A program made the translations under genes and the position numbers. The notes below the pieces were generated by a model that was not told where the DNA came from, made no database searches, and saw nothing but the letters and a program-made list of their open reading frames with translations. A stretch of 24,000 nucleotides of DNA from Cristatella mucedo (Eukaryota; Bryozoa; Phylactolaemata; Cristatellidae): assembly GCA_009760855.2 (NCBI GenBank), contig WPIO01000127.1:638501-662500 (forward strand), written 5' to 3'. Positions 8,988 to 18,357 of the stretch are shown here, in pieces. Within the stretch, counting starts at the first letter, position 1. Every line of letters begins with the position of its first letter.

Positions 8988-9056
8988 AAAGCGCCTAGAA
9001 AGAGATTAAGTTCTCTGAGGGCGCTTTATCAAGTGCAATATTATTATTATTATTAT
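8988..9056 (+). repeat. LINE 3' hairpin and ATT tail (reference copy)
   Basis: Perfect 8-bp arms AAAGCGCC (8988-8995) and GGCGCTTT (9020-9027) enclose a loop with a further partial stem (AGAAAGAG against TTCTCT). TATCAAGTGCA and an ATT repeat to 9056 follow. The same structure recurs in at least four other copies in this window. Confidence 0.82.
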
Positions 9057-10262
9057 ATGAATAGACAGAGATCATCCGAGGAACATATGAAGTATGGGGT
9101 ACCTCAGGGCTCTGTCTTGGTCCAGTTCTTTTCACGGTTTATACTCTCCCTCTTGCAGGTGTGATTTCTAGGCACAATATATTCTATCGCTTCTATGCGG
9201 ATGACGACACTCAGTTGTACCATTGCTTCGATCCCTCGCAGCCCTCCAGCACGTCGAATTCTCTCAACTACCTTGCTGCATATGTTGATGACATCGGTAC
9301 ATGGATTGCAGCAAACTTTATTAAATTAAATGATGACAAAACTGACTTACTGGTTACGGAAAAATCAAGTGTGATTCAGAAATGGGAAAGATTAACGTTC
9401 AAAATTGGCTCTGCCAGCATATCTCCTGTTGAATCTGCTCGAATTATAGGTGTCATGTTCCAAAGTGATCTTTCATTGGACAACCACATCAGCTCCACAA
9501 TTAAGTCTGCCTACTTTTAGCTACGTAACATTGCTAAAGTTTGGGCTTGCTTAGATAAGGATACCACGTCTAAGTTGTCCATGCATTTGTGACATCCCGT
9601 CTTGATTTCTGTAAGTCACTGCTTGCTGGCCTACCGGCATGTGCAACAGGCGATTGCAGCTGGTGCAAAACTCTGCAGCTAGGCTTCTCCGTTATGAGCG
9701 TCGCAGTTGCACGTCACACCACTTCTCACCGACCTGCACTGTCTACCAGTCAAGCAACAGATTGACTTCAAAGTTTGTCTCTCACTTTCAGGTCCCTTCA
9801 TTCATTGGCTTCAGCCTACCTATCAGATCTATTGCCCCACCAGGCTCAGTATCGTACCACTCACTTTTCGAAATCAAGCTGTTTGCGTATACCTTATAAA
9901 AACCTCAAATCCTTTGGTGACCGTGCCTTTAATTCGTATGCTCCCAGAGCCTGGAACTCACTCCCGACTTCTGTCACGGAATCCCTTGACTTGACCATAC
10001 TTAAAAAGAAATTAAAAACGCACCTATGTATCTCAGCAGTTAGTGAGTCCCTGTGATTCGTCCTTTATGTGCTTATGCCTGCTGACATTGTGCATGCTGC
10101 CGCTAACCATACTTGCATGCTGACCCTGTGCATGTCACCCCTAACCATGTTATTCTTGTTGTTTATCGAGCATGCTACCACTAACCATTCGATCGCGTTT
10201 CCTTTGCAGCAACTGTAAAGCACCTAGAAAGGGATAGAGTTCTCTGAGGGCGATTTATCAAA
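9057..10262 (+). mobile_element. LINE (CR1/L2-like) copy, second half of RT to 3' end
   Basis: It begins directly after the tail of the preceding copy, at R-S-S-E-E-H-M-K-Y-G-V-P-Q-G-S-V-L (RT block before the catalytic loop). One lost base shifts the frame, and the next part reads through F-Y-A-D-D-D-T-Q-L-Y at 9191-9217. The Y-L-A-A, W-I-A-A-N, D-D-K-T-D-L-L-V and L-D-N-H-I-S-S blocks follow, with a stop at 9518. Decayed frames lead to A-W-N-S-L-P, a 3' UTR, and a hairpin at 10217-10256 with changed bases. It is dead, but covers just what the previous copy lacks. Confidence 0.87.
9161..9520 (+). pseudogene. Reverse transcriptase fragment with YADD motif
   Basis: This is the RT palm catalytic segment of a LINE in frame for about 119 codons. 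The motif is F-Y-A-D-D-D-T-Q, with one Asp codon more than the F-Y-A-D-D-T-Q seen in the copy at 15387-16262. The downstream frame ends early at 9518-9520, before the thumb and C-terminal parts. No start codon belongs to it; the upstream part lies in another frame. Confidence 0.8.
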
Positions 10263-10865
10263 TTATCAGATGTATCAAACGCATAGTGTGTTATTATCAT
10301 TATTCACATCAAAATTACATCCACTTTGTAACTGCATAATTCTACTGCAGCATTTTTCATTAACAACCAGCTGGTTGTTAGAACTTTACCCAACATGTAG
10401 CCTAGTACCCACTTTGAAAATCCACTATTCGGCAGAGGTTGGTAGTCAACCTCGAGCAAGTATAACTAAGGCAAGATACCTAATTAAGGAAATGCAAGTA
10501 GGCTAATAAGCCTAGAAACAAAAGGTGCTCCATTTCATTTGTGGTTTCTCAATAATGAATGACCATTAGGAAAATTAAAAAAATTATGATTTGCCCATCT
10601 GATGAACCCACCCTCCTTTGCTTACATTGCACGCACCATGGTAGCACTCTCGTGCTGTAGAACATACAGATCTTGACCTTGACCAGACCTTGGCAACTTT
10701 TCTGACCTGCAGACAAAGCCAAGAAACGTATTATTAAGGCACGGAAAATATTGATTCTGCTGCATTATGATATTGTCTGCATTCATTCGTGGATCGGAGC
10801 TTCGCTTGGCTTTCGAGCCGTTTACTTCTAGGCGCGAGACCTCTTGGATATGCAGCCGTAGTTTC

Positions 10866-11030
10866 TATAATAATTATTAATTATAACTTATTATTTATTA
10901 TTTATTATAATAATAGTAATACTAATTATTATTTAAAATAATTATTACTATTTACTATTACTGTTTACTATCACTATTACTATTTAATATTACTATTAAA
11001 ATAATTATTATTATTTAAAATAATTATTGC
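10866..11030. repeat. Degenerate ATT/TTA trinucleotide region
   Basis: About 165 nt built of ATT, TTA, TTAC and AATA words, probably an old expanded LINE or SINE tail. No hairpin or LINE UTR was found next to it. Confidence 0.75.
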
Positions 11031-11080
11031 TAGAAGTAAATTGTGATTAGGTCTAGAATTACTAACTACGTTGCCCAGTA

Positions 11081-11136
11081 CGAATCAAGTGGATCTTAAG
11101 CTATGGTGCGAATTGAGTGGATCTTAAACTATGGCG
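11081..11136. repeat. Imperfect tandem duplication of 28 bp
   Basis: The units at 11081-11108 and 11109-11136 share CGAAT..AGTGGATCTTAA.CTATGG with a few substitutions. Confidence 0.85.
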
Positions 11137-11829
11137 TATAGCTGCTGCACTGTTTCGTAACGTTATGCTATGACCAAACCTGGTCTAAAGCTTCTGGCAG
11201 TATATTCATCGCCAGCTCTTTATCATTGCCTGCATCAGCTGTAGAATGCTGTCAGTTTACAATGTCATGTCTCTTTGAGCAGTGACGTCTGGCTGCATTT
11301 GTCTTCTGGTTCAACGGATTAAGGCTGCTGTGCTTAATAACAGGGAACCGTCACATTACTAAAAATTGCGAATTAGTAACCCGTAAGGCTATGACATCAA
11401 TTTTCAAGTTCCTCTCCATATGAAGCAGCTCAGCTATCTGTACAAAGTTCATGCAGAAAAACCGCAAGTCTTAAGACTTTAGACTTTAGCTTCATGTAAA
11501 CTTGGTGTAAACTTCATTTATATAAAGGCGCATGTGGTAAGGTTAAAGGTTCAGTAGATGTTCTTTTTTAAACTTGCAGTGCGAGGCAAATAATTCCATA
11601 AAATACACACCTGGCGTTTACGCTATTGGTGCTTTTGACCCGTTCGCCATGCGATAAACAGGGCGAAGTCATTGGCTACAAGAGCAGCATCTCTCTAACG
11701 CTTTCTGGGTGTCAACGCTCGCTTCGCACAAACCAATGGTTGCTAGTTAGCGGCGAACTCTTTCCATCCGGTTGACTTGCATATAGTTTATATAAAAATT
11801 CGCTCACACATAACCTGCATGTGAGTGAA

Positions 11830-12103
<274 letters not shown>

Positions 12104-12826
12104 ATGTGAAGGCGCTTCAGTCTCTCCAGATGCAGACTTGAAAACCGACGAAAGCTATGTATTAACGCATGTCGTTCGTACCTTTTCATGCATGTGCGAT
12201 ATTTTCAGACTCATTCACATTTCCACAGCGGCTGAAGATTGTGTGGCTGAGATAATTTGTCTGGCATGAGGGAAGCTGACCTCGAAGAACTAGATGAAAG
12301 TGCTGATAGCACCAGCTGAGCTCAAGTCTGCAGCAAATCACAGCAAGTCACTCTGCACGATAGAATCTCTGACGAATAGGTGACTGCACAACTGCACTAG
12401 TTCAGTTCAAGGCTGGGCTGCACTTCTGCAGCAACTAACGCATAGGAGGCACGCCTTAATTTGTTTCCGTAAACAATTTGCTCATAAAGCGCAGGTAAAT
12501 TTTAAAGCCTCTGAAGAAAAGTTGGCTTTGTCAGTGCTAATCACTAAAGGTGCCACACCACTTAAATTATGACATTTGAGGTTTAACTTTTAAATACGTT
12601 GGTAACAGCGTCAGCATAAAGAAGTGTGGAATTACATAACAAAGCAGTGGATTTAAGACTCTTTTCTGGACAGATAAAGCTAGAAATCCTTAAGGAAATT
12701 TGAACTAGATGAGGCAGATAGTAAATTTATGAGCTTATGTAGTTACTCAGAGTAAACTGCAGCAAGAGGTGAGTGTGTTCGTGACTAGAAACTGCCTGAA
12801 ACAGAATAACGCTTAAATGCAAGCCG

Positions 12827-12828
<2 letters not shown>
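12104..12828. other. Intergenic stretch, nothing recognised
   Basis: No gene or repeat is supported. The word GTTTCCGTAAAC at about 12464-12475 recurs at 16567-16578. Confidence 0.4.

Positions 12829-12893
<65 letters not shown>
12829..12893. repeat. (TA)n microsatellite
   Basis: A TA run of about 65 nt with one C interruption near 12870. Confidence 0.93.
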
Positions 12894-13604
12894 AGCTATA
12901 AATGCATATTTATAATAAGAAATAAATGCAAGCCCTATTATTACTGCCCTGCCAGTGATACAAGTGCCAAGTCTCGTAGATTATTACCTTGATTGCCTCA
13001 TCTTCGGATAACAGCAGAGAGATGAGAATTCGGTGGAGAAAAGGCATTAACGTGGAAAGGCTGTGTTACTGTTATACCGAGACAAAATGCAGACCACAGT
13101 CCTCTAAATTGCCCCAGGAAACTGACTAGCTTGCACTATTAACTGAATAAGCGACCACGATCGTAACGTTTCTTTCTGTTACAGCAATTAATTTGCACCA
13201 GCAGCAACACATCCAAGCAAAAAGTCTCAATTGTGGAGCCAGGCGGATCAAGCATCACCTGATAAATAACTGTACGATTCCAATACCCCTACATGTATCC
13301 ACAAGGATATATCCCTCGAATAACTGGAGTTTTTAACTAGAAGAACGGAAAACGGAAACGGAAAGAAAACGTCGAGAGCGGCATCCTAGAGCGGCTAGAA
13401 AAGATTTAGGCCATTATTTATTGCTGCTCAAAGGCTAGATGAGTGCTTGGATAAACCATAAGTAATTAAACGGAATCGTTATGAGCAATATATCAATAAT
13501 TTTAGCAATTATTTTACATCTTCAGGGTTTTTAGGAAAAAATTAAGCCACTGCATCGCTATTACAGAAATAGGGTGTTGTGTGAGAATACGTGCCAAGGG
13601 CCCA
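12894..13604. other. Intergenic stretch, nothing recognised
   Basis: A/T-rich. No open frame, family motif or repeat that I can support. Confidence 0.4.
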
Positions 13605-13668
13605 GTACTTTACCCAATGGTAACGTGCTTGCACGTCACGTCCCGTGAAGTGATTCTGAGTTCTGTAG
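13605..13668 (+). mobile_element. tRNA-like SINE head, plus strand
   Basis: ACCCAATGGTAACGTGCTTGC gives a better A-box than the other copies, and GATTCTGAGTTCTGTAG stands in the B-box place. Alignment with the 4905 copy is clear around GTGCTTGC, CGTGA and GAGTYCTGYAG. The flanks show no feature I recognise. Confidence 0.42.
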
Positions 13669-14409
13669 AAGCAGGCATTCGTGTATCGTCCACGGCAATC
13701 GGCCATATTGGCCACACGTTATGAATCTTCGACTGCTTCATAACTAAGGTTGGCGTGTAAGACGACAATTACTCTACATTTTTTACTACTCCCTTAGCAT
13801 AGGCCAATTTACTGGATTGATTTTCTTACTGAATAACAGAGAAGAGATTCAGCTTTTTCGTGACGTTTCATTCAAAATTCAACTGCGCACAAACTATTGT
13901 TCTCAATAAACGTAGAAAGAGCCAAAAGCTATAGCTACCACTGCAGAGTCGATATATCCCACCGTGTGGGATAAGAAGTCTGCATAAAGAAAGTAAAGCA
14001 GCTTTTTAGGAATCGCAATGCTTAAGTAGTTTGGCAATGGAAGCCAGCTACTAGACGGAGTGGAAGTTAAGCTAGCGGCAGCTCAGTTCTTTCATTTGAT
14101 TACTTTCTCACGAATTAGTGGATTACTCTTGCAAATATTAAACGAAGCTAAACCCCTAGCAGTACAGTTGTTATTCAACCTTGACATGTTAGAACGGCTA
14201 CTCAAGCCTGCACAGCCGGTTAGGATTTTTTTAAAGAGTTATCTGGAGACAAAGTCAATACGGGCATCAGTTAGTCGATGTCAGTGCGCTCTTAGCTTAG
14301 ATAGGCTGACCAAATATGGCGGCCACGTGATGATAGATTGAAGATATAGCACGGTGCCATTGTTCTCCAAAGTCAGCTACCAGGGAAGGGAGATTGGATT
14401 AGAACCAGA
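13669..14409 (+). other. Upstream region / 5' UTR of gene B
   Basis: It contains the YY1/E-box pair at 14313-14330. A 93-codon frame at 14060-14341 begins with GTG, has no family I recognise and runs through the probable promoter, so I do not call it a gene. CCATATTGGCC near 13703 resembles, but is one base short of, a serum-response CArG box. Confidence 0.4.
14313..14330 (+). promoter_or_regulatory. YY1-type site overlapping an E-box, upstream of gene B start
   Basis: AATATGGCGGC at 14313-14323 is an exact match to the YY1 consensus AANATGGCGGC, and CACGTG at 14324-14329 (within CCACGTGA) is a canonical E-box of the USF/MITF/TFE type. They abut and lie about 80-97 bp before the ATG at 14410. 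Such sites are common just downstream of transcription starts of metazoan genes, so the 5' UTR of gene B may begin close by. No TATA box was recognised. Confidence 0.5.
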
Positions 14410-14527
14410 ATGGGCTGCCAATGCTTGAAATCAAAGGTTTTAGGGCGTAACGATCAACAGAAATCTGTAAAAGACACATCGCTAGGACTTCCCATCGACC
14501 GAGGATGGGCGTGGGTCATAGTCGCAG
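14410..14527 (+). CDS. Gene B exon 1: start codon and MCT N-terminal motif
   Basis: The ATG at 14410 has A at -3 and G at +4, a good metazoan start context. The frame is closed upstream by a TAG at 14347-14349, with no earlier ATG between. The 39 codons begin M-G-C-Q-C-L-K and end D-R-G-W-A-W-V-I-V-A just before the donor GTAAGT at 14528. This last part matches the conserved SLC16 N-terminal motif [DE]-G-[GS]-[WF]-[GA]-W, with Arg in place of the first Gly, at the start of helix 1. The exon ends in phase 1 and joins exon 2 as a GCG (Ala) codon. The two early cysteines next to Gly2 might be acylated, but Leu6 breaks the common myristoylation pattern. Confidence 0.87.
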
Positions 14528-15386
14528 GTAAGTGGTCATTACTACATTCTTGTACAACGGAAGTAGCCGCTCGTATTACATCAATCAATGATTAGACATT
14601 CAATGAGAGCCGATGTATATGTTTGAAAGGTTAGCTAAGCTACACCAAGAGCAGAAATCTTATCGAACGAAAAACCTTAACTGCTAGTCTTTTTTGGCTG
14701 TTAGCTGCTTCAGTCAACAAGCAATAGCAAACCTGCTGCACTTTGATATGATAGGTAGTTTTGCATAAGAAAATGTGAGCTAGTTGAGTGAAGTAGTAAC
14801 AAGAAGCAGTTTTTTAAATTTTATTCAACACAACAAATTCGGCGTTGCTGTAAATAAAAACGCAGAAAGATATCACATGCGGTCAAAAGATGCTGCAGGA
14901 CGACATTATTGAGCAGCAGAAAGGAAAGAGAAGCACTGACCAAACGGCAGCACCCGTTCACCCGTGTCAGTGCAGGAAACGTCCTCTGTCGTTGTAGAAC
15001 ATGTCCTAAGTCATCGCAAAGAAGTCCTCCGTACGGCTAAAAATTTCCCGAGCTCATGTACGGGTGAGCTGCACATTTCCTGCTCAGCTGAGAAATTCTG
15101 TCCTCTCTATATCGAAGGAGAAGCCTGTCATGCCGAAGTCTAGCAGGCTTACGTATCGTACATAAGCGGTCAGCCGTCGAAAAAGCGACTCTAAATAACC
15201 TATCGATGGGCTACCTAGGCACATATTTGAGATTGGGTAACCTTTGGGTAACCTTTACAAGACCAGGCTCCACTCACCATCGTTTTGCGAATGCATTTAG
15301 AGGGGGTAATTCTTACGCGTTTGTGTTTCAGACCATCGGCTCAGTTATGGATGGCACAGGAATCTCCCTTTTTTGAATGAGTGAGG
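14528..15386 (+). other. Gene B intron 1, first part: nothing recognised
   Basis: After the donor GTAAGT no repeat or exon is recognised until the LINE copy that begins near 15387. Confidence 0.45.
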
Positions 15387-16262
15387 CTAAGCTGACGGTC
15401 CTTCACATTGACTGACTAAACCGCTGCTCGCTAAATTGATCGCCATAACTAATAAGTTAGTTTTATCATCGTCTAGTTTAAGAATATTTGCTGCCATCCA
15501 TGTGCAGAAGTCATCAATGCATGCAGCAAGTGAGTAGAGAGAATTCGAGGTGCTCGAAGGCAAGTAGGGAAAAAAGCAAAGGTACAAAGGTACAACTGAG
15601 TGTCATCGGCATAGAAGTGAGAGCCTTGATTGTGCTTGGCAATCACATCAGCAAGAGGGAGAGTACAAACCGTTTGGTGCCTTGTTGACGATAAACTACT
15701 ACCACCATTGCTTGCTGTCTCATGAACTCAAAGCAATAGATTCAAAATACTGATTCGAGGGGACTACAGACGGCCTGAAATTGAAGGACACGCGTGTACG
15801 AATAGCGACCGCACCTCCTCCGTCGATTGATCGATTGATTGATCGATTGATCGATTGATCTAAGGGTGTGAAAGAAGGAGAAGCGTGCCGAAGTGCGTGG
15901 TTAATAGTCGGTTAGCTGACCAATGTTTCGCCAAGTGTCGATTAACGCAAGCAGGTCGAGGCCTTCTTTAGAAATGCGGTCGCTTATTACTAGGGATTTA
16001 TTGCACGCGGAACGACGATTCCAAAGATAAGCGTTAAGTGGGGGGCCACCGGAGTTATAGCAGGCCGAATGACAACTAAGTTAGAGAGAGAGAGTCACAG
16101 TAGCGCTCGAGGGAGAAAGCACTGAGCGATTCGAGACAATGCTAGGAACATCAGACGAGCGGGTGATCAGCTCGTGGCTCCGGCCAAAGGTGTGGCGTCT
16201 CAGCTCGCGGCCACCGCCTCGTCGGCTCCGGGGCGCTTTTCCTTGATTAATGCATAGTTCAA
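15387..16262 (-). mobile_element. LINE copy: endonuclease joined to reverse transcriptase by deletion
   Basis: Read on the minus strand from 16262 downward. A 5' ORF region with R-S-R-R-G-G-G-R comes first, then the apurinic-type endonuclease start N-R-R-S-A-C-N-K-S-L and V-I-S-D-R-I-S-K-E-G-L-D-L-L-A-L-I-D-T-W (16015 to 15930). A GATT/GATC repeat and D-G-G-G-A-V-A-I-R-T-R (about 15825) follow. At about 15690 the sequence switches to RT at the T-L-P-L-A-D-V-I-type block. The catalytic H-F-Y-A-D-D-T-Q-L-Y is intact (YADD at 15613-15602), followed by S-T-S-N-S-L, W-M-A-A-N and D-D-K-T-N-L-L-V. Everything from late endonuclease to mid RT is missing, and the 3' end is absent. It lies antisense in gene B intron 1. 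Confidence 0.82.
15824..15860. repeat. GATT/GATC microsatellite inside a LINE endonuclease
   Basis: Mixed CGATTGATC/GATT units, 37 nt, sit between the endonuclease T-W block and the G-G-G block of the minus-strand LINE copy. Confidence 0.88.
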
Positions 16263-16838
16263 AGATTTTAGCAAAAGCAAAAACATCTAGGAATATATTT
16301 AAACGATGATAAAAAGTGATAACAGATCATAACTAATAAGCTGGTTACTAGCCGCTGGCGTATCTAATGCCGCCGCATCCGCCGGCGTGCCGGTACCGGC
16401 CTCGAGCAGCGACAGCAGCCGCGTGTAGACATTACACAGGCAACTGCACGAGTGGTACAATAAGTACAGTAAGAGCAGCGTTTAGACGTACGTAGGCACG
16501 TACTTTCTTACGCACCAGGGTCAAACGAAAAACAAATAAACTTTAAGCAGGTCTTAGCTGCATCGGTTTCCGTAAACGGTGCTCGCAAGAACTTCGAATT
16601 CTTGGGAGAGAGATCTGCAACGGACGAGACACCCTGGTAGCACTTGGTGTGGGGAAGTGAGAAACGGGAGAAAGGCAATAAAGCTCTATAAAATTAGTTT
16701 CAAACCATCGTCAAAGCTATGTGTTTTAAGATTTCCTGCACTTGTGAGGGTATACCTCAAGAAATAACTGAGGGTGCGTTTTACACTAAACTACAAGCGG
16801 ATTTGTACGTCCGTACTCCCAATCGGTCTATGTGATTA
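16263..16838. other. Gene B intron 1, middle: nothing recognised
   Basis: No gene. It holds the second GTTTCCGTAAAC word at 16567-16578. An open frame at 16579-16767 has no family signature. Confidence 0.4.
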
Positions 16839-17040
16839 AAAAAATATTTGATGAGATATACAATATTTAATAAAATTAGAGAATAAAATTATAAAATAAA
16901 TATAATAAAAGAATAAAATAAATTAAATATAAAATAGAATAATATTAATAAAGAATAAAATAAGAGAATAAGAGAATAAAATTAATGAGATAAAATATTT
17001 AATAAAATATTTGATGAGATACAAAATATTTGATGAGAGA
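16838..17040. repeat. A/T-rich degenerate tandem region with flanking direct repeats
   Basis: About 200 nt built of AATAAAATA-like words. The word AATATTTGATGAGATA occurs near the left end (about 16842) and twice in similar form near the right end (about 17006 and 17024), so the region is bounded by copies of one sequence. Confidence 0.7.
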
Positions 17041-17659
17041 CCTACATCTGTCGTTTCTTTTTAGCTCCCTTCTAAATTTCAAATCGGACGTCGCGATATC
17101 AGCCAATAGAAACTTTTTGGCTTTGATATCACAAAAAACTGAAGGCACTGTCTCCAAAGGATTTTTAAGGATCGCTACAGGTACAGCCAAACGACTCTGG
17201 TCAGATGAGAGGGTGGTATAATGAAAAACGGTTATGAAATAGTTCAAATAGGCATGCCGGAACAAGAGATCGTAGGGACGTAAGCGGAAGTGACAGAGCC
17301 TTGAAATTGAAACGCCACTCGACGGTTACCCTGGGCGAGGCACTGTAAAGGTCAGTTCAACGTAGCTGATGCGACGTTCACGAAGCGTATTTCCCGAGTT
17401 CTTGCACCAGATTTCAGCTTCTTATTTCTCAAGTGACTTGTAAAGTATGACTACGGAGGCCTATACACAAAGCATTGCCGCCCGTAACTCCACATGGGAG
17501 CCGTGCAGACTGCAGAGGGCGCACCGGTGCCGCAGTGTTTTCTGTAGTGCACTCCAAGCGTGAGCGGCTGTCTGTACGCATACGGTAGCTATCTGACATA
17601 AACTCACGAAACAGACAGATAAAAAGGAGCATGGTTTTCATAACATTTGCCGAGTACTT
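17041..17659. other. Gene B intron 1: nothing recognised
   Basis: Short open frames on both strands (17030-17221, 16999-17265, 17429-17641) have no family signature. Confidence 0.4.
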
Positions 17660-17870
17660 GGGGCCTGTTCTTTAAGTGCTCATGCGTGCTGACACTGAGC
17701 AGGCTGCCACTAGCTATATTGGCACGTGGAGACTGCCAACGTTACCGCTAACCGTACAAACGCTTGTTGACGCTGTGCATTTTAACACCAACCGATCGAT
17801 CGTGCTTCCATTACAACATATGCAAAGTGCCTATAAGATGATTTATTTCACTGGGAGTGCTAAGTAAATA
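17660..17870 (+). mobile_element. LINE 3' UTR remnant, plus strand
   Basis: GTGCTCATGCGTGCTGACACTG, GCTGCCACTAGC and CATATGCAAAGTGCCTATAAG correspond to the 3' UTR and hairpin left arm of the family copy at 8830-9027. It is heavily mutated, and the tail repeat is lost. Confidence 0.6.
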
Positions 17871-17911
17871 AATTGTTAATATTTTAGTCGTTATAATGCG
17901 AGAAACATAGC

Positions 17912-18300
17912 TGAGTCAAGAGGACAGCCGAGGAAGGAGCATAATAGAAGCAGAAACTCCAGACGGGTTGAACAGAATGCGCTTCTGTTGGCGGCTGGAG
18001 AATAGCTGTTGTTCCTTAGGAACTGTTGAAGTGAGTTACACAGTCTAGGACCTGCAGAGCGAAAGCTTCTGTCGCAGCACTGCTTAAGTAATACAATCGT
18101 TCAGGTAATTTACGGTCCACGAGTGACTCAGAGGGTACTAGGAGGCTGAAACTGGTGCAGCAGTAGAGTTATATACGAAGGAGCCAAGTAGAGGCGGAAA
18201 TCGTGGGTATTTATAAGAGTTTCGCTTGGTATCCGTCGATAAACCGGGAACCGCTGTAGCTTCTTCAGCAATGGAGACACGTGGCTGAACCTCTGGGATC
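17912..18300 (-). mobile_element. Second LINE family: C-terminal RT remnant, minus strand
   Basis: The minus-strand translation shows L-A-P-S-Y-I near 18140-18170, then, after stops, D-R-S-F-R-S-A-G-P-R-L-C-N-S-L (18077 to about 18033). These match the end of CR1-like RT proteins (LAPSYL..., DRSFSxAGPRLWNSLP). This is not the family of the other copies here, which read G-D-R-A-F-S-S-Y-A-P-x-A-W-N-S-L-P. Several stop codons make it dead. Confidence 0.7.
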
Positions 18301-18357
18301 TGATGACTGACCGTACAGCTAAGACCGTATCCGCTAAGAGCTGCAGAGGCTTAACGG

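Larger units (their letters stand above)
8187..9056 (+). mobile_element. LINE (CR1/L2-like) copy with internal deletion, to 3' tail
   Basis: It opens with the reverse transcriptase block N-L-S-N-Y-R-P-V-S-L-L-P (8193 on). A frameshift leads into S-K-I-L-E-R-V-A-A-D, then L-L-R-V-Y-H-D-L-L-R-N-A-G-M-V and D-T-I-D-H, where the usual first catalytic Asp block (D-L-S-A-A-F-D) is degraded to G-S-S-P-A-S-D. After S-G-R-L-Q-S-I (about 8540) it jumps straight to the C-terminal region (A-P-A-Y-L-S-D, N-L-K-S-F-G-D-R-A-F, A-W-N-S-L-P). The YADD part is missing, so this is an internal deletion. The 3' UTR, hairpin (8988-9027) and ATT tail (9039-9056) are well kept. Confidence 0.88.
10263..11829. other. 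Intergenic stretch, repeat-rich, no gene
   Basis: It holds a TTA/AAT-rich degenerate trinucleotide region at about 10866-11030 and a 28-bp imperfect tandem duplication at 11081-11136. The open frame at 10270-10506 has no family signature. Nothing else was recognised. Confidence 0.5.

Noticed and set aside
14060-14341. 93-codon frame upstream of gene B as an extra gene or exon
   Set aside because: It starts with GTG, has no family motif, and its end overlaps the YY1/E-box pair. It is out of keeping with the phase of exon 1.
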